A model generated the notes under the pieces. The model saw nothing but the letters and a program-made list of their open reading frames with translations. It did not search any database and had not been told where the DNA came from. From Paenibacillus urinalis (GTDB lineage: Bacteria > Bacillota > Bacilli > Paenibacillales > Paenibacillaceae), in NCBI RefSeq assembly GCF_028747985.1, contig NZ_CP118108.1, positions 1,865,501 to 1,929,500 of the forward strand: 64,000 bases of DNA. Reading direction: 5' to 3'. Position numbers and translations under genes: made by a program. Each line of letters starts with the position of its first letter. Position 1 is the stretch's first letter. Below are positions 49,908 to 58,164 of the stretch, in pieces.

Positions 49908-51284
49908 TTATCCGTGAATACGCAGACCCTTTGGTCGTTTATTCTTAAGCTGACCGCTGCTTGCTTTTGCCCACCCCACAGGGTAACCCCTTGTTGTCAC
50001 CATTACCCAGCCTTGAAGCGGGGCATCCAGAGTAAGGGTCTCGCCGCGAAGATAAGCCTGCAGCTCCGTGGAGTCGGGTGGAAGATCATAGGACAGCAGT
50101 GCCTGCTCTGGAGCAGCTGACATCGCCAGCGCATGTGCTGGTTCGAACCTTCCCTTCTTCCAATCTCCAAGATGAAGTCCAGGGCGAGGGGTTTTTAATC
50201 CCTTCAGTTGTTCCTCTGAGATGCTAAGCCCACTCGTTTCGGGCAAATAGTATAATGCTTCCCCATAGAGGAGTGGCCTACCGGGCTGTAGTGAGAAACC
50301 AGGGAGATTCGTGTCCGCCCATTCTTGATATCCGGCCCAGGCTTCTGTAACTCCGGCTGCAGCGTTCTTTTTCCCTCTTTTTCGCGGCTTGGCTGCAGGC
50401 AGCTGTCCATGGGCTCGTTCGGTTCCTTCACTGGCGGCCTTTTTCTTGAGCAGAGCAACAAAATGTCCCTCTCCTTCACTCCGATGCGGCCAGATTCGTT
50501 CGGTCCGGACCCACTCCATATCCTTATATTCGTTTATGAAACGCTCTACCGTATCCTCATTTTCCTGTCGGTTAAATGTACAGGTGGAATAGGCGAGATG
50601 TCCTCCGGGCTTCAGCATCTTATAGGCCTCCTGCAGAATGTCCCACTGGCGGGCAGCACACATGTGAACAGAGGATAGAGACCATTCGTTAATGGCTTCA
50701 ACATCTTTACGAAACATGCCTTCACCAGAGCAGGGCGCATCAAGCATAATTCGATCAAATGCTTCCGGGAACCGGGCGGACAGCTCATCAGGAGTGGCAT
50801 TCACGACCACCGTCCGGGCTAGTCCGGTTCTTTCTACGTTTTCCGCAAGGATTCGTGCCCGGCCGTTATGAATTTCGTTAGAGACGAGGAGACCCGTATC
50901 CTTCATTTTGACAGCCATATGCGTCGTCTTGCCGCCAGGTGCTGCTGCAAGGTCCAAGACAGTTTCGTATGGCTGTGGATTAAGCAGCTCGATCGCGGAC
51001 ATTGCCGAAGGCTCCTGAATATAATATAACCCGGCAGTATGATAAGGGTGCTTGCCAGGTCTATCTTGACTATTGTAATAGTATCCTGTGCTGCACCAAG
51101 GAACCTTGCTAAGCTGGAACTGCTGGGCAATGGGCTGTATATCTTCTTCCTTGAGCTTCAGGGTGTTGAGCCGGAGAGCCTGTGTACGCGGCTTGTTGTA
51201 GCTATCCAGAAATGCAGTCGTCTCCTGCCCGAGCATGGATTTCATCTGATCGATAAAGTCCTGGGGCAGTGTTTCCTTACTCAT
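49908..51284 (-). CDS. rsmF: RsmF-type rRNA m5C methyltransferase, paralogue 2
   Basis: The 458-aa protein has the same architecture as paralogue 1: DLAAAPGGKTTH, DAPCSGEGMFRKD, YSTCTFNRQENED and a C-terminal domain ending GYPVGWAKASSGQLKN. It is about 70 residues shorter, lacking much of the middle linker. Both catalytic cysteines are present, so both copies look active. The two may methylate different rRNA positions. AAGGAG lies 12 bases before the ATG. It is transcribed alone, divergent from the glycosyltransferase gene. Confidence 0.92.
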   Translation of the reverse strand: MSKETLPQDFIDQMKSMLGQETTAFLDSYNKPRTQALRLNTLKLKEEDIQPIAQQFQLSKVPWCSTGYYYNSQDRPGKHPYHTAGLYYIQEPSAMSAIELLNPQPYETVLDLAAAPGGKTTHMAVKMKDTGLLVSNEIHNGRARILAENVERTGLARTVVVNATPDELSARFPEAFDRIMLDAPCSGEGMFRKDVEAINEWSLSSVHMCAARQWDILQEAYKMLKPGGHLAYSTCTFNRQENEDTVERFINEYKDMEWVRTERIWPHRSEGEGHFVALLKKKAASEGTERAHGQLPAAKPRKRGKKNAAAGVTEAWAGYQEWADTNLPGFSLQPGRPLLYGEALYYLPETSGLSISEEQLKGLKTPRPGLHLGDWKKGRFEPAHALAMSAAPEQALLSYDLPPDSTELQAYLRGETLTLDAPLQGWVMVTTRGYPVGWAKASSGQLKNKRPKGLRIHG

Positions 51285-51385
51285 GTTTTTTCAAAACTCC
51301 TTCGTATCTTCTTTACTGGAACATATGAGCTAATATATCATGATTACAGACTTGCTTTCAAAAGAAACCACGAAAGGGGCACTAT

Positions 51386-52519
51386 ATGATGCGATTGCTC
51401 CAAGCTTTATTTTTCCCTCCTGAGCAGCCAGGGGGAGTATCATCTATGATTCCATACCTCCAGGAACGCTTCAACAGCCCAAGATGGGAGATGGAGCTGT
51501 TCTCGCTTCCGAAACGAATCCGCAACAAGGGAAGCGAAGAGATCCGCTTTGACACATTTGACTGGACGCAGTACGGGGAGAGCCCGATCGTTCAGAAATA
51601 TATCCAAACCTTCCGTGATTATTTATGGTGGATCAAGCTTCGTATACATAAGCCTTATGATTTGATCCATGCACATCATCCGATTGCAGGACTGGCGATG
51701 AAGAAGGCTTTTCCAGCAACGCCTCTGATCCAAACCATTCACTCCAGCTATGAGCGGGAGCTGATCCTGAATGGCAAGATTGAAGAGAACGGCTTAGAGC
51801 ATCGCTTTCTAACCTCTCTCTATGGTGAGCTGGAGCATGCGGCCGATTGCATGTTAACTGTATCTCAATCGTTCCGCACTTATATGTCGCCTTATGTGGA
51901 ATCCCCTGAAAAAATTGAGATCGTGCCGAATGGCTTCGATGAGAAAAGATTCAAGCCGATTCCTCATGAGAATGAGGTGCCTCAGCTGGTAACGGTGTGC
52001 CGTCTCGTTCCGGCAAAAGGGATTGATGTGTTGTTTGAAGCTTGCTGCGAATTGAAAAAACGGGGTCATGATTATGTACTTCACATTATTGGAGATGGTC
52101 CGATCCGTTCTGAACTGGAGGAATTGGCCCAGCAGCTCGGCATCTACAATGAAACGATATTTTATGGCTACACGCTTCATCCTGAAGAGTTCGTCCCTTT
52201 CTTTGATATCTTCGTTCTCCCATCAAGAGCTGAAGCGTTTGGTTCCGTATTTGCCGAGGCAGCACTGAGTTCACTGGCGTTAGTAGGGACTGATGTTGGA
52301 GGAATAAGCGAACAGATTGAGGATGGTGTTAATGGCCTGCTCGTTCCCAAAGACAATGCTGCGGCACTTGCTGATGCATTGGAGAAGGTCATCCAGGATC
52401 CTTCATACCGCTATGAGCTTGCCCGATCAGCGAGTGAAAAGGCAAAAACGGAATATTCTCTACGACGGTCTGTTCATATGCTGAAGAAGCTGTACTTGAA
52501 GTTTGAGCCTGCAAATTGA
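51386..52519 (+). CDS. Glycosyltransferase family 4 protein
   Basis: The 377-aa GT-B enzyme has the N-terminal glycine-rich acceptor loop (FPPEQPGGVSSM), VPNGFDEKRF at the domain junction and the C-terminal nucleotide-sugar site with the E-x7-E motif (SRAEAFGSVFAEAALS). GT4 enzymes transfer sugars from UDP- or GDP-sugars in glycolipid, teichoic-acid or exopolysaccharide synthesis. No glycan cluster is adjacent, so the product is unknown. GAAAGGGG lies about 6 bases before the ATG; the next ATG (51389) is equally possible. The gene is monocistronic. Confidence 0.9.
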   Translation: MMRLLQALFFPPEQPGGVSSMIPYLQERFNSPRWEMELFSLPKRIRNKGSEEIRFDTFDWTQYGESPIVQKYIQTFRDYLWWIKLRIHKPYDLIHAHHPIAGLAMKKAFPATPLIQTIHSSYERELILNGKIEENGLEHRFLTSLYGELEHAADCMLTVSQSFRTYMSPYVESPEKIEIVPNGFDEKRFKPIPHENEVPQLVTVCRLVPAKGIDVLFEACCELKKRGHDYVLHIIGDGPIRSELEELAQQLGIYNETIFYGYTLHPEEFVPFFDIFVLPSRAEAFGSVFAEAALSSLALVGTDVGGISEQIEDGVNGLLVPKDNAAALADALEKVIQDPSYRYELARSASEKAKTEYSLRRSVHMLKKLYLKFEPAN

Positions 52520-52531
52520 ACCTGGCTGTTA

Positions 52532-53587
52532 TTATTTATTGTCCTTATTCTTGAAGGAGCCAAGCGGGCTCTTGATCAAGTGAGCTACCCATACGACGGC
52601 CAGCATTCCATAGATCGGGTATAAGATCGACAGAAGTGAGCTGAAGCCGAACTGGCTGAGCAAGAAGCAGGACAGCATAATAAATAGGGTGATGAGCTTG
52701 GGCGATACTTTGAGATGCTCCCGTACCTGTAAGGTTATCCCGTAAATATCGGCAACAAAGGTACTGAAGATTTCCATAAAAATCAGACATATATACATGA
52801 GCTGTATGGCTGCGCCGAGAGCGAATGCAATGCTTCCCATGGGAACTTCAAACTGCACAATGCCAGGCATATAAGCCGACATGGCAAAATGGGCTGTCAT
52901 GAGCATGAACCCAATCCCAATTCCCCCGAGAATTCCGCCATATTTAATGACGCGTCTATCGGTAATCTGACTGCCAAGCGGCACAAGGATGGCCTGTGCC
53001 ATAGCTAGATTAAATGAGCTGTACAATATGGGTGACAGCCAAGTTGCAAACATGCTGCGATCGGTTTCCAGTCTTATAAAATTGGCTGCGCCCGGATGAC
53101 CTGTGGTATGGAAAAGTATGAATAAAGACAGGGTCATCATTAGCGGAACGACGATGCTGTTCATTTGCAGGATGGCATGGATTCCTCGACCAAGCAGAAG
53201 ATAGGTCCCGACCAGCGTAATTATTAGTCCGGTTTGATAAGACAGATGCAAATGCTCCATGAACACCGAGCCTGCTCCTGCGAGAATGACACTATTGACG
53301 CCGATCAGCACGAACAAGGTGAAGAAGCTGATCCATTTTCCTGCATTTTTGCCGAACAAGTGGCTGTTCAGATCTTCGTATGATTTAGCTCCGGTATCAT
53401 GTGCCACCAGCATCATCTTGGTCCCCAGCCAAACAAAGAGCAGGCAGGACAGCAATATCGTAAGAGTTGCCCATTTTCCATATTCGGTAAAAAACTGCAG
53501 TATTTCTTGTCCGGTGGCAAATCCCGCACCAACAATAGTTCCAACATAGGTGAATGCGACTTGCAGCACCTTGGTACTCTGTCTCAT
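52532..53587 (-). CDS. YkvI-family membrane protein (APC superfamily)
   Basis: The 351-aa protein has ten or so transmembrane helices. The first helix carries GTIVGAGFATGQEI, the unwound Gly-rich motif of LeuT/APC-fold transporters, as in Bacillus YkvI. It is probably a secondary transporter of an amino acid or similar small solute. AAGGAGGAG lies just before the ATG. Its 5' leader, shared with xpt on the other strand (53588-53772), contains several short inverted repeats but no recognisable T-box or riboswitch. Confidence 0.82.
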   Translation of the reverse strand: MRQSTKVLQVAFTYVGTIVGAGFATGQEILQFFTEYGKWATLTILLSCLLFVWLGTKMMLVAHDTGAKSYEDLNSHLFGKNAGKWISFFTLFVLIGVNSVILAGAGSVFMEHLHLSYQTGLIITLVGTYLLLGRGIHAILQMNSIVVPLMMTLSLFILFHTTGHPGAANFIRLETDRSMFATWLSPILYSSFNLAMAQAILVPLGSQITDRRVIKYGGILGGIGIGFMLMTAHFAMSAYMPGIVQFEVPMGSIAFALGAAIQLMYICLIFMEIFSTFVADIYGITLQVREHLKVSPKLITLFIMLSCFLLSQFGFSSLLSILYPIYGMLAVVWVAHLIKSPLGSFKNKDNK

Positions 53588-53710
53588 GCTTCTCCTCCTT
53601 GTTATCTACATATGCCAGAGCAGCACCTTCACAGGTGTAAATAAGCCCTCTTACAAGGTATGCACTTGTCCACCTGGACATGACCTGGCTCTTAGATGAA
53701 GATAAACTTC

Positions 53711-53738
53711 TTGAAAGAAGCTGCTGAGGTGTGATACT
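53711..53738 (+). promoter_or_regulatory. Possible promoter of xpt
   Basis: TTGAAA (53711-53716), a 16-bp spacer and GATACT (53733-53738). No purine-riboswitch sequence follows. Confidence 0.4.
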
Positions 53739-53772
53739 TTTACGTCATAGGATAGGCTGGGAGGTCATATGC

Positions 53773-54342
53773 ATGGAAATATTAAAACAAAAAATTGTAG
53801 AGCAGGGTGTAGTCATATCAGATCAGGTGCTGAAGCTGGATGCCATACTTAATCATCAGATTGATCCTGAATTGACGATGGAGATGGGAAGAGAGTTCGC
53901 TCGGCGCTTTGAAGCGGAGGGCATTACTCGAATTGTCACTGTCGAATCCTCGGGAATTCCGGTGGCGTTCGCAGCTGCGTTTCATATGGGAGTACCCCTT
54001 GTGTTTGCACGAAGAAAGAAGACGCTGCTGGCCGATCCTGACGCCTATTGTGAACGGGTGCCGTCTTTTACGAAAGGCATTGTGACCGATATTATGGTAT
54101 CGCGGGAATTTATAGATCCGAAGGATCGAATATTATTTATAGATGATATTATTGCAAACGGGGATGCGGCAAAGGGGATTATTAAGATCGTTGAGCGTTC
54201 CGGTGCATCGCTCGCGGGATTTGGTGTTGTTGTCGAGAAATGCTTCCAGTCCGGAGCGAGTGCCATTCGTGAACAAGGGATTCGGGTTGAATCACTTGTG
54301 AGAATCGAATCACTCAAAGACGGAGTCGTAAGGTTTGCTTAA
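53773..54342 (+). CDS. xpt: Xanthine phosphoribosyltransferase
   Basis: Xpt salvages xanthine to XMP using PRPP. The 189-aa length and start (MEILKQKIVEQGVVI) are typical. The PRPP-binding loop ILFIDDIIANGDAAKGI and the flexible-loop segment FARRKK are present, as is the ESSGIP base-binding region. The ATG at 53773 follows GGGAGG by 8 bases; the in-frame start at 53731 precedes the promoter -10. The usual Bacillus partner pbuX does not follow, and no guanine riboswitch is visible upstream. Confidence 0.95.
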   Translation: MEILKQKIVEQGVVISDQVLKLDAILNHQIDPELTMEMGREFARRFEAEGITRIVTVESSGIPVAFAAAFHMGVPLVFARRKKTLLADPDAYCERVPSFTKGIVTDIMVSREFIDPKDRILFIDDIIANGDAAKGIIKIVERSGASLAGFGVVVEKCFQSGASAIREQGIRVESLVRIESLKDGVVRFA

Positions 54343-54394
54343 GTCCATAGATGGGTAATTCTGTATTAAAATGGCCTAATTTTGCTCATTATCT

Positions 54395-54423
54395 TTGCAC
54401 GGGGCAGGATAATGGCTTATAAT
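54395..54423 (+). promoter_or_regulatory. Promoter of the 108-aa gene
   Basis: TTGCAC (54395-54400), a 17-bp spacer and TATAAT (54418-54423), 32 bp before the ATG. Confidence 0.7.
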
Positions 54424-54454
54424 GAAATAAGATTAGGGAGAGGAGGCAACAACA

Positions 54455-54781
54455 ATGGGGAAAGAAGCAAACGAACAGTTTTTCCTTGACAAGTTAGTCA
54501 AATCCAAAGTTCATTTTGAACGGGCCCTTGATTGTAAGCACACGGAGTTTGATGACCTTTATCCCTATATGCTTGAACATCCTCAGTTCTTCTGGTATAA
54601 ACGTTACGTCGCATGGTCGGAGCTTCTAACAGTAGTGAACCTGTGTGAAGAATTATCCTTCTCATGGAGAGAGCAGTTTACACCTCATCAGGTAGAGTAT
54701 GTTGAGCAACGGGTAATGTCGGCGAAGGTGCTTGATTTCTGGTTTGAGAAAAACGACAGTAAAGAGCACGCTTCACGTTAA
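54455..54781 (+). CDS. Protein of unknown function, 108 aa
   Basis: The soluble, aromatic-rich helical protein (FDDLYPYMLEHPQFFWYKRYVAWSEL and WREQFTPHQVEYVEQRV) has no motif that I recognise. A good promoter, AGGAGG upstream of the ATG and a perfect terminator make it a clean single-gene unit. No export signal is present. Two Cys (residues 27 and 64 region) and several His are scattered without a metal-site pattern. Confidence 0.72.
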   Translation: MGKEANEQFFLDKLVKSKVHFERALDCKHTEFDDLYPYMLEHPQFFWYKRYVAWSELLTVVNLCEELSFSWREQFTPHQVEYVEQRVMSAKVLDFWFEKNDSKEHASR

Positions 54782-54825
54782 GCAATATAAGGTTTTATCA
54801 CGTAAATAACAACGTAAGACCTAAA

Positions 54826-54859
54826 TGCGCGCATTTAGGTCTTTTTTTGCACAAATAAT
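54826..54859 (+). terminator. Terminator of the 108-aa gene
   Basis: A 13-bp perfect stem (54826-54838 with 54841-54853) with a 2-nt centre is followed by a T run. Confidence 0.9.
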
Positions 54860-54882
54860 AGGGTTGCATTGGAGGGGATTAT

Positions 54883-55101
54883 ATGATTAGTGATGAGGAA
54901 TTAAACCAATTGCGTGAATCAGGTGAGCGAATTCGTGTGGTGAGAGACGATCTGGAGAGCAATGATGTCATCGGCATTATTGTTGCTTGGAGCAGCGACC
55001 AGATTCTTGTCCGCCGGCGCAACCGCAGAGTCGTTAAGCTGGATCGAAATTACAGCATTCAGCTCTATTCAGAGCCCAGACAAAAACCGACCGACCTGTA
55101 A
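54883..55101 (+). CDS. Small basic protein, unknown function
   Basis: The 72-aa protein has an SH3-like beta pattern (RIRVVRDDLESNDVIGIIVAWSSDQILVRRRNRRVVKLDRNYSIQLY) and a net positive middle (RRRNRR), consistent with nucleic-acid or protein binding, but I know no family name. GGAGGGG lies 6 bases before the ATG. It lies 71 bp before the CMD-family gene, without an obvious terminator between them, so co-transcription is possible. Confidence 0.7.
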   Translation: MISDEELNQLRESGERIRVVRDDLESNDVIGIIVAWSSDQILVRRRNRRVVKLDRNYSIQLYSEPRQKPTDL

Positions 55102-55172
55102 GCTGCAGATTAAGTCCAAAAATTACCTCGTCAAAGAGCGGCATAGATATAGATCAAGTGGAGAAAGTACCA

Positions 55173-55547
55173 ATGATACGTCTATATAACTCTTTCGACG
55201 AAGGATGTGCTGATGTGACATTAATCAATAATAAGGTTCATGCGTATAAGGATCAAATCGGGCACTTGTCAGAGACGCTGCCGGATGTTCTGAAGTCCTA
55301 TCATGAGTTTACGGGAGAATGCTTCAAGGAAGGCGAGCTCGATCTCAAGACGAAACAGCTCATAGCTCTCGGAATCGGCTTGTTCGCAAATAACGAAGTG
55401 TGCACCCTGTATCATGTGCAAGAAGCGCTTTCCAAAGGGGCCAGCAAGCAAGAAATTATGGAGACGGTTGCTGTAGCTGCTGCAATTGGCGGTGGACATG
55501 CCTTGTCTCAAGGTGTTATGCGTGTCCAAGCTGCATTGAACAACTAA
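55173..55547 (+). CDS. Carboxymuconolactone decarboxylase (AhpD-like) family protein
   Basis: The 124-aa all-helical protein has the CMD/AhpD core LDLKTKQLIALGIGLFANNEVCTLYHVQEALSKGAS. Where AhpD has Cys-x2-Cys-x3-His, this protein keeps only the second cysteine (NEVCTLYH), so a two-cysteine peroxidase-reductase mechanism is not possible in one chain. Single-Cys members are common and mostly uncharacterised. The ATG at 55173 follows GTGGAG; the GTG at 55158 is part of that site. A terminator shared with the convergent gene follows. Confidence 0.85.
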   Translation: MIRLYNSFDEGCADVTLINNKVHAYKDQIGHLSETLPDVLKSYHEFTGECFKEGELDLKTKQLIALGIGLFANNEVCTLYHVQEALSKGASKQEIMETVAVAAAIGGGHALSQGVMRVQAALNN

Positions 55548-55550
55548 CAA

Positions 55551-55597
55551 ACACCACCGAATCGATGCCCAGCATGGATTGCGGTGGTTTTTTATTT
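55551..55597. terminator. Bidirectional terminator
   Basis: ACCACCG (55553-55559) pairs with CGGTGGT (55582-55588), with an inner ATGC/GCAT hairpin, and a T run follows. It lies between convergent genes; the stop codon of the minus-strand gene lies at its edge. Confidence 0.8.
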
Positions 55598-55967
55598 ACA
55601 AAGTTAAGGGTATGACTCCTAAATAAACTTGCATCCGTTTGTACAGCTCATCTTTATAAATGGTTCCTGGGATGTAGATGTGAACGCGATGTCCCCGTAT
55701 AGAAGCCAATGCCCGAATCGCACCATCGTATATATCTACTCTGTTCAAATGGATGTCCATTCGTCTGAATTCTTCCTCTACTTCGTCAAGCAATACAGCT
55801 ACGCGAGCGATTCCCGCCCGGATCATCTCCATATACAGCTCAGGGGTCTTAAGCCCGGCATGGTTACTCATCACTTGAAGATCGCGCTTAAAAATTTTGA
55901 TGACCATCAAGAGCTGAAGATAGCTCTTAATCAGTGTATGTTCTTCCGGTAGCATTTTCGCTGTCAT
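55596..55967 (-). CDS. Unknown 123-aa protein behind a LexA-like box
   Basis: The soluble protein begins with a helical region (MLPEEHTLIKSYLQLLMVIKIFKRDLQVM), has a central acidic helix (ARVAVLLDEVEEEFRR) and ends IYIPGTIYKDELYKRMQVYLG. The layout vaguely recalls Bacillus YhjD, but the match is too weak to name it. AAGGAGGG lies 6 bases before the ATG. The promoter region carries a LexA/DinR-like box over the predicted start point, suggesting DNA-damage control. It is monocistronic. Confidence 0.75.
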   Translation of the reverse strand: MTAKMLPEEHTLIKSYLQLLMVIKIFKRDLQVMSNHAGLKTPELYMEMIRAGIARVAVLLDEVEEEFRRMDIHLNRVDIYDGAIRALASIRGHRVHIYIPGTIYKDELYKRMQVYLGVIPLTL

Positions 55968-55992
55968 CAGGGTCCCTCCTTGTTTGCATAAG

Positions 55993-56006
55993 CGAACTTA
56001 TGTTCT
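55993..56006. promoter_or_regulatory. LexA (DinR) box-like operator
   Basis: Read on the minus strand, the 14-mer AGAACATAAGTTCG matches the Bacillus consensus CGAACRNRYGTTYG except at two positions, with GAAC-4-GTTC intact. It starts 1 bp downstream of TAAAAT (56008-56013), which is paired with TTGATA (56032-56037) at 18-bp spacing, so it overlaps +1. Confidence 0.55.
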
Positions 56007-56138
56007 TATTTTATGCTAATGAGCTTGGTTTTATCAACTTATTGACTGTATTTTTTATTGGAAAGCTCACATAATTCGTCTCGTTTATTCAAATAATGTA
56101 TATATCTTCAAGAATTTACGCGAAGGACTGTTATAACG

Positions 56139-57008
56139 ATGACGATACGCAAGCAAAGAAGAAGAAAACTGAAAAAGAAAGTGCTCTCTTCCTTTAAATG
56201 GGGAAGTTTGCGAATGATCGTGATGATGCTCACTTTAAGCATGGTATGTATAAATGCGGACGGATACGGATCTGCGGCACATGCTGAACCTCTGAAGAGG
56301 GTTGCGATTATCATTGATGATTTGGGTAACGGGATGAAGGGGACACAAGAAATCATGAATTTACCGGCGAAGGTAAATGTTGCTATCATGCCGTTTCTGC
56401 CTACGACGAAAAAAGATGCTGAGCTTGCGCATCAAAAAGGGATTGATGTGCTCGTTCATATGCCGATGGAGCCGCATAAGGGCAGAAGGGACTGGCTTGG
56501 ACCAGGGGCGATTACTTCAGATCTATCTGATGAAGAGGTACGGAAAAGAGTGGAGGCTGCTATCGATAATGTGCCCCATGCCATTGGAATGAACAATCAT
56601 ATGGGCTCGAAAATTACGACAGATCGGCGTATTATGTCCATCGTGCTTGATGTATGTAAAGAAAGAGGTCTGTTCTTCGTCGACAGCAAAACCGATCATA
56701 AGTCCGTCGTGGCAGAGCTCGCTGTACAGAAGGGACTTCCGCCTGTAGAGAATCAGATCTTTCTGGATGATCATCACTCGATTTCTCATATTACTGGGCA
56801 GATGAAGCTCGCCGAACAAAAGCTGGAGACTCAGGACACCTGTGTAATGATCGGTCACGTAGGTACGCAAGGTCATTTGACAGCAGGTGTGATCCGAGAC
56901 TCCATTAATCGCTGGTCGGGTAAGATTGAAACGATGAGTATTAGTGAGATGGTAAGGCAGGTCTGGCATTGGACTCCAGAATCTACATTACCGACAAGTA
57001 ATAAATGA
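56139..57008 (+). CDS. Divergent polysaccharide deacetylase family protein
   Basis: The 289-aa secreted protein has a very basic N-terminus (KQRRRKLKKK), a signal helix (about 20-48) and the PF04748-type domain: VAIIIDDLGN near the start with the metal-binding Asp pair, VLVHMPMEPHKGR and GMNNHMGSKIT with conserved histidines. These enzymes belong to the NodB-like fold but lack proven substrates; the YibQ type is widespread. GAAGGA lies 11 bases before the ATG. Its 3' end overlaps the convergent cwlD gene by 26 bp. A peptidoglycan-related role is suggested by that neighbour only. Confidence 0.87.
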   Translation: MTIRKQRRRKLKKKVLSSFKWGSLRMIVMMLTLSMVCINADGYGSAAHAEPLKRVAIIIDDLGNGMKGTQEIMNLPAKVNVAIMPFLPTTKKDAELAHQKGIDVLVHMPMEPHKGRRDWLGPGAITSDLSDEEVRKRVEAAIDNVPHAIGMNNHMGSKITTDRRIMSIVLDVCKERGLFFVDSKTDHKSVVAELAVQKGLPPVENQIFLDDHHSISHITGQMKLAEQKLETQDTCVMIGHVGTQGHLTAGVIRDSINRWSGKIETMSISEMVRQVWHWTPESTLPTSNK

Positions 57009-57690
57009 TGCCTGAGCTAATCGCTTGGGCAATTCTCTTTTGTCCCGCTTTGCTGCTTAGGACAGCGCGGTCTTCAGGATTGCTGATGAATCCGGCTTCC
57101 ACAATAACAGAGGGCTTATTCACATGATTAAGCAGGTAAAAGGGCTTGCCCCATTCAACTTGCCGATTGGTGTCATACATCTCGTTCAGTGATTGCTGGA
57201 TAGAATCTGCAAGCATATAGCTTCTTGCTTCCTGCTGATGCAGCACAATGGGTCCATGGGTGCGAGATTTCTTGCTCCAATTGACATGGATGCTCACAAT
57301 CGGATCGGAAGGCACATGATCACTGAGGCCCTTGCGCTGTGCCAGATCTCTCATATGGCGGGAATGACTCCGCAGCCAATGATTATCATCACTCAGCGCA
57401 TAATCATCGTCACGATTAAGCACAACAGGATAGCCTTTACTTTTAAGAATCATGAATATTTTTTGTGAAATGGCAAGGTTAATATCCTTCTCCAGTAGAT
57501 CATCTGCAGAGGTTCCTCCATCAATGCCGCCGTGACCAGCGTCGATGATAATAACAGGATGGCGAAACAAGTGATTTGATATTTCGGGCTCCTTGCTATG
57601 TGTCGGTTCCGCAGCCGCAAATGATGATTCCTGGAGCAGCAAAATACATAAGATCGCAAGCAGAATGGACGATTTGCTAAATGTAATCAC
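56983..57690 (-). CDS. cwlD: N-acetylmuramoyl-L-alanine amidase (CwlD-like)
   Basis: The 235-aa Amidase_3 enzyme has an N-terminal signal or anchor helix and zinc ligands in IDAGHGGIDGG (His), the LLEKDINLAI glutamate and SIHVNW (His), with the catalytic glutamate in VIVEAGFISNPED. CwlD removes the peptide side chain from muramic acid so that a deacetylase (PdaA) can form muramic-delta-lactam in spore cortex. The length and sequence fit CwlD better than large autolysins. The GTG at 57690 follows GGAAGGGGGG by 8 bases. The tail-to-tail polysaccharide deacetylase is not PdaA itself but makes a cell-wall link attractive. Confidence 0.85.
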   Translation of the reverse strand: MITFSKSSILLAILCILLLQESSFAAAEPTHSKEPEISNHLFRHPVIIIDAGHGGIDGGTSADDLLEKDINLAISQKIFMILKSKGYPVVLNRDDDYALSDDNHWLRSHSRHMRDLAQRKGLSDHVPSDPIVSIHVNWSKKSRTHGPIVLHQQEARSYMLADSIQQSLNEMYDTNRQVEWGKPFYLLNHVNKPSVIVEAGFISNPEDRAVLSSKAGQKRIAQAISSGIIYYLSVM

Positions 57691-57848
57691 GCGGCTTTCC
57701 CCCCTTCCTGGCATATGAATAGACTGTGCAGATTTATGGGTTTCATTCAGGTATGAATGATTTGCATATGTTTAATCCGGCTTATTCCCGTACACACTAA
57801 CGAGAGAAGCTTCAAATATACATTCATGCGGAAGGGTGGAGCAGGTCA

Positions 57849-58061
57849 ATGGCCAAGGGAGATGAACTTGTAAGATATATTACAGAGCAGGTTGTAGGAT
57901 ATATAGGAACGCCAAAGGAAGAGCGGAAATATAAAAGGAATAAAGTGAAGGAACCATGGCATATGAAATGGTTTGGTATGATGCCTATGGGCGTATCGAT
58001 GTGGGTGAAGGATATTAAAAAACCGGTCAAGCGGAAAAAGATGGACATGAACTCCAAATGA
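57849..58061 (+). CDS. YqzE family protein
   Basis: The 70-aa basic protein matches Bacillus YqzE: DELVRYITEQVVGYIGTPKEERKYKR, then EPWHMKWFGMMPMGVSMWVKD and a Lys-rich tail. YqzE is encoded at the end of the competence comG operon in Bacillus subtilis, but its function is not established; here no comG gene is adjacent. GGAG lies about 10 bases before the ATG. A long composite terminator follows. Confidence 0.85.
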   Translation: MAKGDELVRYITEQVVGYIGTPKEERKYKRNKVKEPWHMKWFGMMPMGVSMWVKDIKKPVKRKKMDMNSK

Positions 58062-58065
58062 TAAT

Positions 58066-58155
58066 GAAAAACAGCGCATAGAATTGAACTGCTCCTCGAT
58101 ATTGTTAGAAGCTATCTAACAACGGTGGGCAGTTCAATGATCAGCGCTGTTTTTC
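58066..58155. terminator. Composite long-stem terminator
   Basis: Three nested stems: AAAAACAGCGC/GCGCTGTTTTT (58067-58077 with 58144-58154), TTGAACTGC/GCAGTTCAA, and TTGTTAGA/TCTAACAA at the apex. It lies between convergent genes. Confidence 0.85.
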
Positions 58156-58164
58156 ATTTATTGA

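Noticed and set aside
53588..53772. Purine riboswitch or T-box in the xpt/ykvI divergent region
   Set aside because: I see neither the purine aptamer core nor the T-box GGUGGNACCGCG element on either strand.
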